This document shows positions 7,917-15,136 of a DNA stretch of 25,673 nt, piece by piece. The position numbers were made by a program, and so were the translations under genes. This stretch comes from CAZUDO01 sp964618895 (GTDB taxonomy: Bacteria > Desulfobacterota > Binatia > DP-6): NCBI GenBank assembly GCA_964618895.1, contig CAZUDO010000098.1:1-25673 (forward strand), read 5' to 3'. A model generated the notes under the pieces. The model was not told the origin of the DNA. It saw only the letters and a program-made list of their open reading frames with translations, and made no database searches. Position 1 is the first letter of the stretch, and each line of letters begins with the position of its first letter.

Positions 7917-8516
7917 ATGACGAGACGCACTCCACGGCTGGCAATCGGCTCACTCTTCGCGGCCACGCTGCTCGGCGCGTGCAGCATGACCCACATGAAG
8001 ACGACCTGGACGGCGCCGGGCGTGCGCAGGATCCACTTCAAGAAGGTGGTGGCCTTCGTGGTGATCAAGGATGAGGCCATCCGCCGCAACGGTGAGCATC
8101 AGCTCTGCGAGCGGATCAAGAGCGTGCCGTGCGCGCCGGCGTTCGCGGTCGTCGGGGATGCGGACCGGGGCAACGTCGAGAATCTGGCTCGGCAGGTGGA
8201 CGCCGCGGGCTTCGACGGTGCCATGGTCCTACGCTATGCTGGGCGGCGCACCGAACAGACATACGTATCACCCACACCAGCGCCGCTCTGGGGCCACTAC
8301 GGCTATGGGTGGGGCATGGCGTACGACCCCGGCTACGTGCGGCAGGACGAGCTGGTCGACGTCGAAGCCGCCGTGTACTCGGTGAAGGATCGAGAGCTCC
8401 TCTGGGTCGGGACGACCGAGAGCATGAATCCGCGCGACGTGCGCCGCACCGTCGACGAGATCGTCGACGCCGTCGCCGCCGAGATGCGGAAAGAAGGATT
8501 GATCCCGTCCGATTGA
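7917..8516 (+). CDS. Outer-membrane-type lipoprotein of unknown function
   Basis: The 199-residue product has a clear lipoprotein signal: positively charged start, hydrophobic core LAIGSLFAATLLGAC and lipobox Cys22. The mature part alternates beta and helix segments (KKVVAFVVIKDEAIRRNGEH, FDGAMVLRYAGR, ELVDVEAAVYSVKDRELLWVG), in a layout like the DUF4136-type lipoproteins, and a conserved-looking pattern ends in VDAVAAEMRKEGLIP. A Tyr/Gly-rich loop (WGHYGYGWGMAYDPGY) sits in the middle. It is a stand-alone gene, with the SDR remnant divergent on one side and repeat debris on the other. The role in the envelope is unknown. Confidence 0.82.
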   Translation: MTRRTPRLAIGSLFAATLLGACSMTHMKTTWTAPGVRRIHFKKVVAFVVIKDEAIRRNGEHQLCERIKSVPCAPAFAVVGDADRGNVENLARQVDAAGFDGAMVLRYAGRRTEQTYVSPTPAPLWGHYGYGWGMAYDPGYVRQDELVDVEAAVYSVKDRELLWVGTTESMNPRDVRRTVDEIVDAVAAEMRKEGLIPSD

Positions 8517-8635
8517 CAGGCGCGCCCGAGACCCAAGGGGCAGCTATTCTATGGGACGTCCAAGGAACGCTCGGTCAACACGCTGGGTAATCCTTCCTAC
8601 CTCCTTCCGCCACCGGCTGGCGATGTGGGTGTAGG
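8517..8635. other. Gap with repeat debris
   Basis: This 119-base gap between the lipoprotein and the VapC gene contains, in order, TCTATGGGACGTCC (8549-8562, again at 17028-17041), AAGGAACGCTCGGTCAAC (8563-8580, again inverted at 26-43) and GGGTAATCCTTCCTA (8585-8599, again at 13630-13644). It carries no gene of its own that I can support. Confidence 0.6.
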
Positions 8636-9052
8636 TCAGACCGTTCGGAGGTCGCAAACCCTGATTCTGGCCTTCTTCTTGGCGACGATCGCGAGGAGCC
8701 GCTCGTCCCCCGTGACGAGTGTGGCGCGCTCATGCTCGGCGAGGGCGAGATAGACGCAGTCGTACACGGGATGCGCGAAGCGGCCCGCGAGCACGAGCGC
8801 ACGAGAGAGTAACGGCCGACTGGGGCGAATCACCACGCCGCTCGACAGGATGATGTCGAGCGCCCGGCCCGCCTCTGCGCTCGAGAGCTCGCCCCGCTCG
8901 GTCTTCTTCCAGAGCGCGTTCGCCACCTCCACCAGCAGGAGATCGGGCGCGAGGAGTTCCTCGGCGCTCGCCAGGATCCGCTCGGCCTGGTCGGTCAGTG
9001 CTTCGGGGATGACCCACTTGACGGCGACGCTTGCATCGATGACCCAGGTCAT
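8636..9052 (-). CDS. vapC: PIN-domain ribonuclease toxin (VapC type)
   Basis: This 138-residue PIN-domain protein has the four acidic residues of the Mg-dependent active site: D6 in WVIDASVAVKW, E42 in LLLVEVANALWKK, D98 in HPVYDCVYLALAE and D116 in LVTGDERLL. It should cleave RNA (initiator tRNA or rRNA in characterised relatives) when its antitoxin is degraded. Its start overlaps the stop of the antitoxin gene by 4 bases (ATGA), the classical order antitoxin then toxin. Nothing is missing, so the pair is probably functional. Confidence 0.9.
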   Translation of the reverse strand: MTWVIDASVAVKWVIPEALTDQAERILASAEELLAPDLLLVEVANALWKKTERGELSSAEAGRALDIILSSGVVIRPSRPLLSRALVLAGRFAHPVYDCVYLALAEHERATLVTGDERLLAIVAKKKARIRVCDLRTV

Positions 9053-9279
9053 CGGCGGCGGTCTGCTCGAATCAATGCCGTGCTGTCGCTGTGTCGTCGA
9101 CCCGCCAACGCCGTTCGCAGCTCGGCCGCCCGCTGCCGTGCGCTCGTGCGATCGTCCCGCGCCGCCTCGACGATGATCGTGCGGAGCTCACGCTCGAGCG
9201 ACGTTCCCTTCCGGGCCGCTCGTGCTTTGAGGCGCTCGATGGCAGCCCCGTCGACGTTCCGGATGAGCACCTGTGCCAT
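9049..9279 (-). CDS. FitA-type ribbon-helix-helix antitoxin
   Basis: The 76-residue antitoxin has the Arc/FitA ribbon-helix-helix pattern: strand AQVLIRNVDGAAIERLKARA, turn RKGTSLERELR, helix TIIVEAAR. The C-terminal tail (SARQRAAELRTALAGRR) presumably wraps the VapC partner and blocks its active site. I chose the ATG at 9279 because a strong Shine-Dalgarno (AGGAGG) lies 4-5 bases upstream and the longer open frame beyond is noise. With VapC it makes an autoregulated operon; the divergent ABC-F gene starts 103 bases away. Confidence 0.87.
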   Translation of the reverse strand: MAQVLIRNVDGAAIERLKARAARKGTSLERELRTIIVEAARDDRTSARQRAAELRTALAGRRHSDSTALIRADRRR

Positions 9280-9283
9280 GGCG

Positions 9284-9289
9284 TCCTCC
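9284..9289 (-). promoter_or_regulatory. Shine-Dalgarno of the antitoxin gene
   Basis: AGGAGG on the minus strand, 4 bases before the ATG at 9279. It decides the start codon of the FitA-type antitoxin. Confidence 0.7.
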
Positions 9290-9382
9290 TCGATGCTAGC
9301 AGGACGATAGCGACCGACCTGCCCGAAGTAAAGGCGTGGCTGCGCTTGCATCGTGCGTGCGGTCTGCGACTCTGTGCCCCGC

Positions 9383-11005
9383 ATGATTCGCCTGGAATCG
9401 GTCTCGAAGCAGCACGGGGGACGCATCCTCTTCCTGGACGCGTCCATGGCGGTCTTCCGGGGCGAGAAGGTGGGCTTGGTGGGGCCGAACGGCGCCGGCA
9501 AGTCGACCATCTTCCGGATGATCGTCCGCGAGGAGGAGCCCGACTCCGGGAGCGTGCTGGTGGAGAAGCGGGCGAGCGTCGGCTACTTCTCGCAGTCGGT
9601 CGGCGAGATGGGCGGGCGGAGCGTGCTCGAGGAGGCGATCGCCGGGGCGGGGGAGGTCTCCGCGGTCGCCCACGAGCTCCACCAGCTCGAGCTCGCCATG
9701 GCCGACCCGGCGCGCGCGGGCGACCTCGAGCGCCTCGTCGCCCGCTTCGGCAACGTGCAGGCGCGGTTCGACGAGCTCGACGGCTACGGCCTCGAGGCGC
9801 GCGCGCGGGAGATCCTGGCGGGACTCGGCTTCGCCCCCGAGGTGATCGCGCGCGACGCGGCCGAGCTCTCCGGCGGGTGGAAGATGCGGGCGGCGCTCGC
9901 CCGCATCCTCCTCATGCAGCCCGACGCGCTCCTCCTCGACGAGCCGACGAACCACCTCGACCTCGAGTCCATCCTCTGGCTCGAGCGCTTCCTCCGCGAC
10001 TTCGAGGGCGCGCTCATCATGGTCTCGCACGATCGCGAGTTCATGAACCGGATCGTGACCAGGATCGTCGAGATCGACGGCGGCGAGCTCACGGCCTACA
10101 CCGGCGACTACGACTTCTACGAACGCCAATGCGCCGTGAACGCGCAGCAGGCGGAAGCCCAGTACACGCGCCAGCAGGCGATGCTCGCCAAGGAAGAGGC
10201 GTTCATCGCCCGCTTCAAGGCGCGGGCGAGCCACGCGGCGCAGGTGCAGTCGCGGGTGAAGAAGCTCGAGAAGATCGAGAAGGTCGAGCCCCCGCGGCGC
10301 CGGCGCGTCGTGCAGTTCGATGTGCCGACGCCGCCGCGGTCGGGCGACGACGTCGCGAGGCTCGCGCGCGTCGACAAGGGCTGGGGCGACCGCCGGATCT
10401 ACCGGAGTTTCGACTTCCTCATCCGGCGGCGCGAGCGCTGGTGCGTCATGGGCGTCAACGGGGCGGGGAAGAGCACGCTCCTGAAGCTCATCGCCGGCGA
10501 ATCGGCGCCCGACGCAGGCACGGTGACGCTCGGCGGCAGCGTGAAGCTCGGCTACTTCGCGCAGCACGCGATGGACCTCCTCGATCCGGCCCGCACGGTG
10601 ATCGAGACGCTCGAGATCGCCCACCCGCGGGCGTCGCTGGGCTCGCTCCGCACGGTCGCCGGGGCCTTCGACTTCTCGGGCGACGACGTGGACAAGACCT
10701 GTCGCGTGCTCTCGGGCGGCGAGCGCGCCCGGCTCGTCCTCGCGACGATGCTCTACGACCCGCCGAACCTTCTCGTGCTGGACGAGCCGACAAACCACCT
10801 GGATCTCGCCACCAAGGACATGCTGACGAAGGCCCTCACGGATTTCGACGGGACCATGATCTTCGTGTCGCACGACCGGACCGTGCTCCGGGGGCTCTCG
10901 AACCGGGTCCTGGAGATCGGCGGGGAAGGCGGGCCGCGGCAGTACGGCGGCGGCTACGCGGACTATGTCGCCGAGACGGGGTACGAGGCGCCGGGGCTCC
11001 GGTGA
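9383..11005 (+). CDS. ABC-F family ATPase
   Basis: This 540-residue protein has two ABC ATPase domains on one chain and no membrane segments, the hallmark of ABC-F proteins, which act on the ribosome (translation factors such as EttA and Uup, or antibiotic protection). Domain 1 has Walker A GPNGAGKST (34-42), signature LSGGWKMR (162-169) and Walker B LLLDEPTNHLD (183-193). The charged helical linker at about 250-310, with RVKKLEKIEK, is the P-site tRNA interaction motif region. Domain 2 has Walker A GVNGAGKST (357-365), LSGGERAR (443-450) and LVLDEPTNHLD (464-474). The ATG at 9383 begins MIRLESVSK, the usual N-terminus; the 10 residues upstream in frame are extra. There is no C-terminal coiled coil, so it is not a typical Uup. 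Confidence 0.95.
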   Translation: MIRLESVSKQHGGRILFLDASMAVFRGEKVGLVGPNGAGKSTIFRMIVREEEPDSGSVLVEKRASVGYFSQSVGEMGGRSVLEEAIAGAGEVSAVAHELHQLELAMADPARAGDLERLVARFGNVQARFDELDGYGLEARAREILAGLGFAPEVIARDAAELSGGWKMRAALARILLMQPDALLLDEPTNHLDLESILWLERFLRDFEGALIMVSHDREFMNRIVTRIVEIDGGELTAYTGDYDFYERQCAVNAQQAEAQYTRQQAMLAKEEAFIARFKARASHAAQVQSRVKKLEKIEKVEPPRRRRVVQFDVPTPPRSGDDVARLARVDKGWGDRRIYRSFDFLIRRRERWCVMGVNGAGKSTLLKLIAGESAPDAGTVTLGGSVKLGYFAQHAMDLLDPARTVIETLEIAHPRASLGSLRTVAGAFDFSGDDVDKTCRVLSGGERARLVLATMLYDPPNLLVLDEPTNHLDLATKDMLTKALTDFDGTMIFVSHDRTVLRGLSNRVLEIGGEGGPRQYGGGYADYVAETGYEAPGLR

Positions 11006-11026
11006 GGACGAGCGCCTCGGGCCTGT

Positions 11027-12340
11027 ATGGAGGCCTCGGCGAGCACTGCGCCCCGAAATGTGTCAGACTTGGCCCCCGATGCCGCCGACCCCCCGCCATA
11101 CCCCCGGACCCGTCTGACGAACCCCCTGCGCGAGTTTCACCTCAGTCCCCTGCTGACCGAGGCCGTCCGGGACATGGGGTACACCCGGCCGACGCCCATC
11201 CAGGTGGAGGCCATCCCGGTGGTCCTGGCCGGCCGCGATCTGATCGCCTGCGCGTCCACCGGCACCGGCAAGACGGCGGCGTTCCTGCTGCCGATCCTGG
11301 AGCGCCTGCACGGCGGGACGGCGCGCGGCAAGCTGCGCGCCCTCATTCTCTCCCCGACGCGTGAGCTGGCCCTGCAGATCGACGAGCAGGCCTTGGCGCT
11401 CGGCTACCACGTCGGGCTGGCGGCGGTGGCCGTGGTGGGCGGCGTCGAGATGCGCACGCAGGAGCGTGCGCTGCGCGCCGGTGCGGAGATCGTCGTGGCG
11501 ACGCCCGGGCGGCTCCTCGATCACATGCGCTTCGGCTATGTCGACTACTCCGCGCTCGAGGTGCTCGTGCTCGACGAGGCCGACCGGATGCTCGACATGG
11601 GCTTCCTGCCCGACATCCGCCGCATCCTGGCCGCGCTCCCCGTCGAGCGACAGACGCTCATGTTCTCGGCCACGATACCGCCCGAGATCCGCACCCTGGC
11701 CGACGACATCCTGCGCGATCCGGTGGTCGTCATGGTGGGCGCGCAGAAGCCGGCGAGCGGCATCGAGCAGAGCGTCTACCCGGTGGCGCAGGCGCGGAAG
11801 GGACGGCTCCTCACCACCCTGCTGCGGCAGGAGGCGATGCGCTCCGTGCTCGTCTTCGTCAAACGCAAGAGCGAAGCCGACCAGCTCGCGCGCATGGTCG
11901 CCCGCAGCGGCGTGCGCGCCACCAGCATTCACTCCGACCGCCGACAGGAGGAGCGGATCGCCGCCCTCGAGGCGTTCCGTCGCCGCGAGTATCCGGTCCT
12001 GGTGGCCACCGACGTGGCAGCGCGCGGCCTCGACGTAGAGGGCATCTCGCACATCGTCAACTTTGACGTGCCGTTCTCCTCCGACGACTACATCCACCGC
12101 GCCGGCCGCACCGCCCGCGCCGGTGCCGTCGGTGCGGTCATCACCTTCGTGTCGCCGGCGGAGGAGGAGCGGCTCTGCGTCATCGAGAAGGCGATCGGCA
12201 CGACGCTCCCGCGCGTGGTGCTGCCGAACTTCGATCACGGCACCCACGTGCACGTTCCGCCACCGGTGGGGGCGCCTGCGCGGACGGAACGCTCGCGGGG
12301 CCGTCGCCGCTCCCGCGGTTCCCGGGGTAGGGGCGCGTAG
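11027..12340 (+). CDS. DEAD-box ATP-dependent RNA helicase (RhlE-like)
   Basis: A 437-residue RNA helicase core. It has the Q motif (F37 to Q59: FHLSPLLTEAVRDMGYTRPT), motif I ASTGTGKT (76-83), Ia PTREL (110-114), TPGR, motif II LDEADRMLD (D183-D186), motif III SAT (214-216), motif IV VLVFVKRKSEAD, motif V ATDVAARGLDV and motif VI HRAGRTAR. It unwinds RNA duplexes during ribosome assembly or mRNA decay. The short Arg/Gly/Ser tail (GRRRSRGSRGRG) is the kind of basic RNA-binding extension seen in RhlE proteins. It follows the ABC-F gene by 21 bases and is likely co-transcribed, giving a small translation/RNA operon. Confidence 0.95.
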   Translation: MEASASTAPRNVSDLAPDAADPPPYPRTRLTNPLREFHLSPLLTEAVRDMGYTRPTPIQVEAIPVVLAGRDLIACASTGTGKTAAFLLPILERLHGGTARGKLRALILSPTRELALQIDEQALALGYHVGLAAVAVVGGVEMRTQERALRAGAEIVVATPGRLLDHMRFGYVDYSALEVLVLDEADRMLDMGFLPDIRRILAALPVERQTLMFSATIPPEIRTLADDILRDPVVVMVGAQKPASGIEQSVYPVAQARKGRLLTTLLRQEAMRSVLVFVKRKSEADQLARMVARSGVRATSIHSDRRQEERIAALEAFRRREYPVLVATDVAARGLDVEGISHIVNFDVPFSSDDYIHRAGRTARAGAVGAVITFVSPAEEERLCVIEKAIGTTLPRVVLPNFDHGTHVHVPPPVGAPARTERSRGRRRSRGSRGRGA

Positions 12341-12361
12341 CTCCCGCGGGGAGCGCTACGC
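12335..12361. terminator. Bidirectional hairpin containing both stop codons
   Basis: The stem pairs GCGTAG + CTCCC (12335-12345) with GGGAG + CTACGC (12349-12353 and 12356-12361) around a GCG loop, with a 2-base bulge. It includes the TAG of the helicase and the TAG of the convergent XRE gene. There is no T-run, so Rho-independent function is uncertain. Confidence 0.45.
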
Positions 12362-12673
12362 CGCCCGTGCCACGACGTTGCCGAGCTGCCGCGGCGTCAT
12401 GCCCAGCACGGTGAGCGTTCGAAGCAGCAGGTCCACCGTGGCGCCTTCCCCGCCGTTCTCCATGGCCGCCACTCGGGCCTGGCTGGACTGAACCAGCCGT
12501 GCGACCGCCGCCTGCGTCAGCCCCTTCCGCCGCCGGAGATCCCGAAGCGCCTTGGCGAGGCGGACTCGGATCTCGACGACCCGCATCTCGGCATCGCTCA
12601 GCCCAAGGAACTCCTGCACCGTGGTGACCTTGAAGCCTGCGGCTTCCAGGGCCTTCTTCCGCTTGGGGGTCAT
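12356..12673 (-). CDS. XRE-family HTH regulator (antitoxin-like)
   Basis: The 105-residue protein starts TPKRKKALEAAGFKVTTVQEFLGLSDAE and contains a classic XRE helix-turn-helix: LAKALRDLRRRKGLTQAAVA, then RLVQSSQARVAAMENG. It is of the type annotated as antitoxin-like or solitary XRE regulators. Two ATGs are adjacent (12676 and 12673); I prefer 12673 because the AGGAGG at 12680-12685 is then 6 bases away. Just upstream in another frame, a 35-codon ORF from a GTG at 12780 (VQISAWSKEWRTNTSKTVVD, ending RLAQYDAVGGT) finishes at a TGA overlapping the first ATG. It is protein-like but too short to assign, and could be a partner or a remnant. The gene converges on the helicase. Confidence 0.85.
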   Translation of the reverse strand: MTPKRKKALEAAGFKVTTVQEFLGLSDAEMRVVEIRVRLAKALRDLRRRKGLTQAAVARLVQSSQARVAAMENGGEGATVDLLLRTLTVLGMTPRQLGNVVARAA

Positions 12674-12679
12674 CATGTG

Positions 12680-12685
12680 CCTCCT
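12680..12685 (-). promoter_or_regulatory. Shine-Dalgarno of the XRE regulator
   Basis: AGGAGG on the minus strand lies 6 bases before the second of two adjacent ATG codons and favours the ATG at 12673 as start. Confidence 0.6.
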
Positions 12686-12843
12686 ACGGCGTCGTACTGC
12701 GCAAGCCGCGTCCTTGCCACGTCGACGACAGTCTTCGAGGTGTTTGTCCGCCACTCCTTACTCCAGGCAGATATTTGCACGCTCGGGGGCCTCCGAACCG
12801 CATGTTACGCAGTTCACCCCGCCACCCACGCGCTCAGGCACGA

Positions 12844-12855
12844 TGATCGTGATCA
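12844..12855. promoter_or_regulatory. Small inverted repeat in a divergent TA intergenic region
   Basis: TGATC-GT-GATCA is a perfect 5-bp inverted repeat with a 2-bp centre. It sits between the divergent XRE and HigB genes, the place where either antitoxin could bind. That it is an operator is inference. Confidence 0.3.
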
Positions 12856-12935
12856 ACAGCCGCCCGTGGAGTGGCCGAACCATGTGTAACCCTTAGCTTG
12901 ACAGGCTGTCGTTGGCAACGCTACAGTACCGTCTC

Positions 12936-13214
12936 GTGATCAAGAGCTTCCGCAGCAAGGGGCTCGCCGAATTGTACAACCAGGGCAAGACCAACAAGAT
13001 CCGCGCCGACCTCATCCCGCGGGTCCAACGAAGGCTGAACGCGCTGCGTGATGCGAACGCGCTTGCGGACCTGAACGTCCCAGGGTTCGACTTCCACCGT
13101 CTCCGCGGCCGGCCGCAGCGCTACAGTATTCACGTCAACGGTCCCTGGTGCATTGTCTTCGAGTGGACCGTAACGGCCGAGGCGGTACGGGTCGATCTCG
13201 TCCAGTACCACTGA
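12936..13214 (+). CDS. higB: HigB-type mRNA interferase toxin
   Basis: A 92-residue RelE/ParE-superfamily toxin of the HigB (plasmid killer) group. It begins with the canonical VIKSFRSKGLAELYNQGKT, continues with RVQRRLNALRDANALADLNVPG and FHRLRGRPQRYSIHVNGPW, and ends with the strand pair CIVFEWT and AVRVDLVQYH. It would bind the ribosome and cut translated mRNA. I chose the GTG at 12936 because VIKSF is the usual start and gives the usual length; a TTG at 12912 would add eight residues. The HigA partner follows 34 bases downstream, the toxin-first order typical of HigBA. Confidence 0.9.
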   Translation: MIKSFRSKGLAELYNQGKTNKIRADLIPRVQRRLNALRDANALADLNVPGFDFHRLRGRPQRYSIHVNGPWCIVFEWTVTAEAVRVDLVQYH

Positions 13215-13248
13215 CTCATCATGCGAAAGGAACCCAGGGGCACCCGAT

Positions 13249-13575
13249 ATGGAAGCGATCAAGGCCAGCCACGCACCGAAGCTCCCGCCGACGCATCCCG
13301 GGCAGATACTCCGCGACGACGTCCTGCCGGCACTGAACCTCTCGGTCAGTGAAGCCGCTCGACAACTGCGGGTCACGCGGCAGACGCTGCACCGTATCCT
13401 CGCCGGTGTGGCGGCCGTCACGCCTGAGATGGCGCTACGGCTCGGCAAGTTCTGCGGCAACGGACCGGATCTCTGGCTGCGGCTACAATCGCGACACGAC
13501 CTCTGGCGCGCGCAGCAAGGTTTCGCTGGCGAACTCCGGAAGATTCCCACCCGCCGCACTGTCGCGGCAGCCTAA
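13249..13575 (+). CDS. higA: HigA-type antitoxin
   Basis: This 108-residue XRE antitoxin carries the family start LPPTHPGQILRDDVLPALNL, the helix-turn-helix VSEAARQLRVTRQTLHRILA and the closing MALRLGKFCGNGPDLWLRLQ. It neutralises HigB and represses the higBA operon. The module looks complete, in contrast to the toxinless HigA at 6158. A near-perfect 36-base palindrome follows 33 bases after its stop and could act as a terminator. Confidence 0.92.
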   Translation: MEAIKASHAPKLPPTHPGQILRDDVLPALNLSVSEAARQLRVTRQTLHRILAGVAAVTPEMALRLGKFCGNGPDLWLRLQSRHDLWRAQQGFAGELRKIPTRRTVAAA

Positions 13576-13608
13576 TCGCGAGATTTCACGCGCGCACCTC
13601 CCGGGAGG

Positions 13609-13644
13609 TAGGAAGGATCACCCGGCGCCGGGTAATCCTTCCTA
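13609..13644. repeat. 36-bp near-perfect palindrome
   Basis: TAGGAAGGAT (13609-13618) pairs with ATCCTTCCTA (13635-13644). The inside ACCCGGCGCCGGGT (13620-13633) is itself a perfect palindrome, so only one base pair (C13619/A13634) is mismatched. The right half GGGTAATCCTTCCTA also occurs at 8585-8599. It could be a terminator for higBA or a palindromic mobile repeat unit. Confidence 0.8.
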
Positions 13645-13721
13645 GGTAAGCGCGCCGACCACGCCCTGTCCCATGAACTGCTGCGCGTGGTGGGCTCAGC
13701 AGGAGGGCCGGCCCCGGCCGG

Positions 13722-14012
13722 TCATGGAACCGTAGCGTCGTAGTACGATGGCAGGTCGCTGCCGAGATCGACGTCCTCCCCGAGACTCGCCAGCGCCGCC
13801 AGCCAGAAGCGCGGCAGGGGCAACGGGACCGTCTGGACGATACGGTGCAGCCGGCGCCGCAGGTGCTCGTCCGAACGCGCGAGTCGATACAGGGCACGCC
13901 AGGCGGCCATCTCGCCGCGCTCCAGCAGCTGCGCGAGGACCTCGTCGCTCTCGAGGTCGAGGGCAGTGCGGTTCCAGAGCGCGCGTGAGGATGCGAGGGC
14001 CGGGTCCTTCAC
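13722..14012 (-). CDS. Small helical protein, partner of the nucleotidyltransferase remnant
   Basis: This 96-residue, mostly helical protein (LESDEVLAQLLERGEMAAWR, ALYRLARSDEHLRRRLHRIV, PRFWLAALASLGEDVDLG) has a natural composition. Its ATG overlaps the stop of the nucleotidyltransferase remnant by 4 bases, so the two form a translationally coupled pair. I do not recognise a domain. The context suggests the partner of an AbiEii-like toxin, but that is inference. Because the upstream gene is damaged, this one may be on its way to loss. Confidence 0.65.
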   Translation of the reverse strand: MKDPALASSRALWNRTALDLESDEVLAQLLERGEMAAWRALYRLARSDEHLRRRLHRIVQTVPLPLPRFWLAALASLGEDVDLGSDLPSYYDATVP

Positions 14013-14619
14013 CGCGGCTCCTCCAGCGCGGCGCGGGCGACGCGCACGGCCCAGAAGCGACCCCGCTCCGTCACATGCCGCCAGTCATTCCATGGGGGGC
14101 GCAGGCCACGGTATTGATGCAGGTCGCGGGTCGTCACGTCGCCCGGCGCCGCTGCCACGAGTCGTTCCGCCACCTCGGTGAGCGGCGACGCCCCTCCCGG
14201 CTGACGGTAGATGTCATCGAACGACGGCATGGCGGCCGCGACACCGACCGTGTCGAGGTAGTGCGCGCCATCTCGGCGAGCGTCGGGACGCGCAGGCCGG
14301 CGATCTCTTCGGTCTCGAGCGGGCGCGTGCGTCGCAGCTGGCGGATCCCGGTGAGGATACCATCGCGCTGACCGAGGCTGAGGACGGGTCGCTGGACGCG
14401 CTCAGTCTGCCAGCCGGCTACGGCCTCGAGTTGCGTGAGCACCGTGTCGAATCGGTCCCGCAGGTCCGCGAGCACGTGGTCGCCGTCCATGCTCCGCCGG
14501 TGTCCGACGTGGAGCGCGGCTGCGGTGCCGCCGACGAGGACCGTGCCCGGGACGAGGTGCTGCAGATGCCGCTCGGCGAGCAACCGTTCCCACTCGGGCA
14601 ACGCCTCGTCCGGAACCAC
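14009..14619 (-). pseudogene. AbiEii-like nucleotidyltransferase with internal deletion/frameshift
   Basis: From the GTG at 14619 the frame reads a nucleotidyltransferase-fold start (HLVPGTVLVGGTAAALHVGH, then RRSMDGDHVLADLRDRFD), the G-G-T-A-x-x-L...D-x-D-like motif seen in AbiEii/MNT-like toxins. It continues to LRVPTLAEMA near 14250. There the frame turns to noise, while a second minus frame takes over with HYLDTVGVAAAMPSFDDIYR and GLRPPWNDWRHV up to the stop at 14009. In related proteins these parts are joined by some 15-20 additional residues, so a deletion with frame change is the simplest explanation. Note that the motif here reads MDGDH where an active enzyme usually has two spaced Asp. 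The remnant overlaps its small partner gene by 4 bases. Confidence 0.65.
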
Positions 14620-14828
14620 GCGGACATTGTGCCACGGGCCACCGCAGTCCACCACCGACGTGCGGGCCGCGCGCGACGTGCTGCTGCCGGAGCCCGAGTT
14701 CCGCCATATCCAGCGCTCGTAGTGCACGCGCGCAGAGCGTGCCGAAGTCATTGGCACCGTCGGCATCGATCTCGGGGCGGGCTCTGCGAACGCGAGATGG
14801 CGCGAAGCTCTTCGGCTTCGCGTGACCG

Positions 14829-15076
14829 TCAGGCGATGGGGCGCAGCAGGACCCCGTTCGCCTCAACGACGACCGGGTGATCCCACATGAGCGGCTCGAC
14901 CGATTCGACGCGCAGGCGGGAGATATCCCACAGTCCGAGCGAGCCCCAGCGATTCCCGAACGTCTGGGTAACGGCGCCTGCCGGGTGGTCGGAGAGGTAG
15001 AGCACGCGGTAGTACTCGGGATTGTCCAGCCGGCCGGCGCGCGCACTGCCTTGCTCCGAGCGCGGATGATGCCAGG
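14829..15076 (-). pseudogene. RES-domain protein, C-terminal remnant
   Basis: The frame ending at the TGA at 14829 reads GRLDNPEYYRVLYLSDHPAG, AVTQTFGNRWGSLGLWDISR, then a closing VVVEANGVLLRPIA. The RLDNP-x-x-Y-x-x-LY-S-x-P-x-A-x-x-x-TFG pattern is characteristic of RES-domain NAD-consuming toxins (ResT/Xre-RES systems). The N-terminal third with the first active-site Arg is absent, since in-frame stops appear just upstream. No Xre-type antitoxin lies beside it. It appears to be a broken toxin gene within a toxin-antitoxin cluster. Confidence 0.6.
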
Positions 15077-15136
15077 GGCCGGAAATCCACCAGATAGTGG
15101 TTTAATTCCGGCCACGTTGTGGTAGGATTCCGAACC

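Noticed and set aside
9296..10873. 525-codon open frame opposite the ABC-F gene
   Set aside because: Antisense shadow with no recognisable domain, Arg/His/Leu-biased.
12270..12300. GGAACGCTCG match to the 18-mer repeat within the helicase gene
   Set aside because: Only 10 bases in a coding sequence; likely chance.
13598..13607. CTCCCGGGAG palindrome beside the 36-bp palindrome
   Set aside because: Short self-complementary GC word, common by chance at this composition; not treated as a separate signal.
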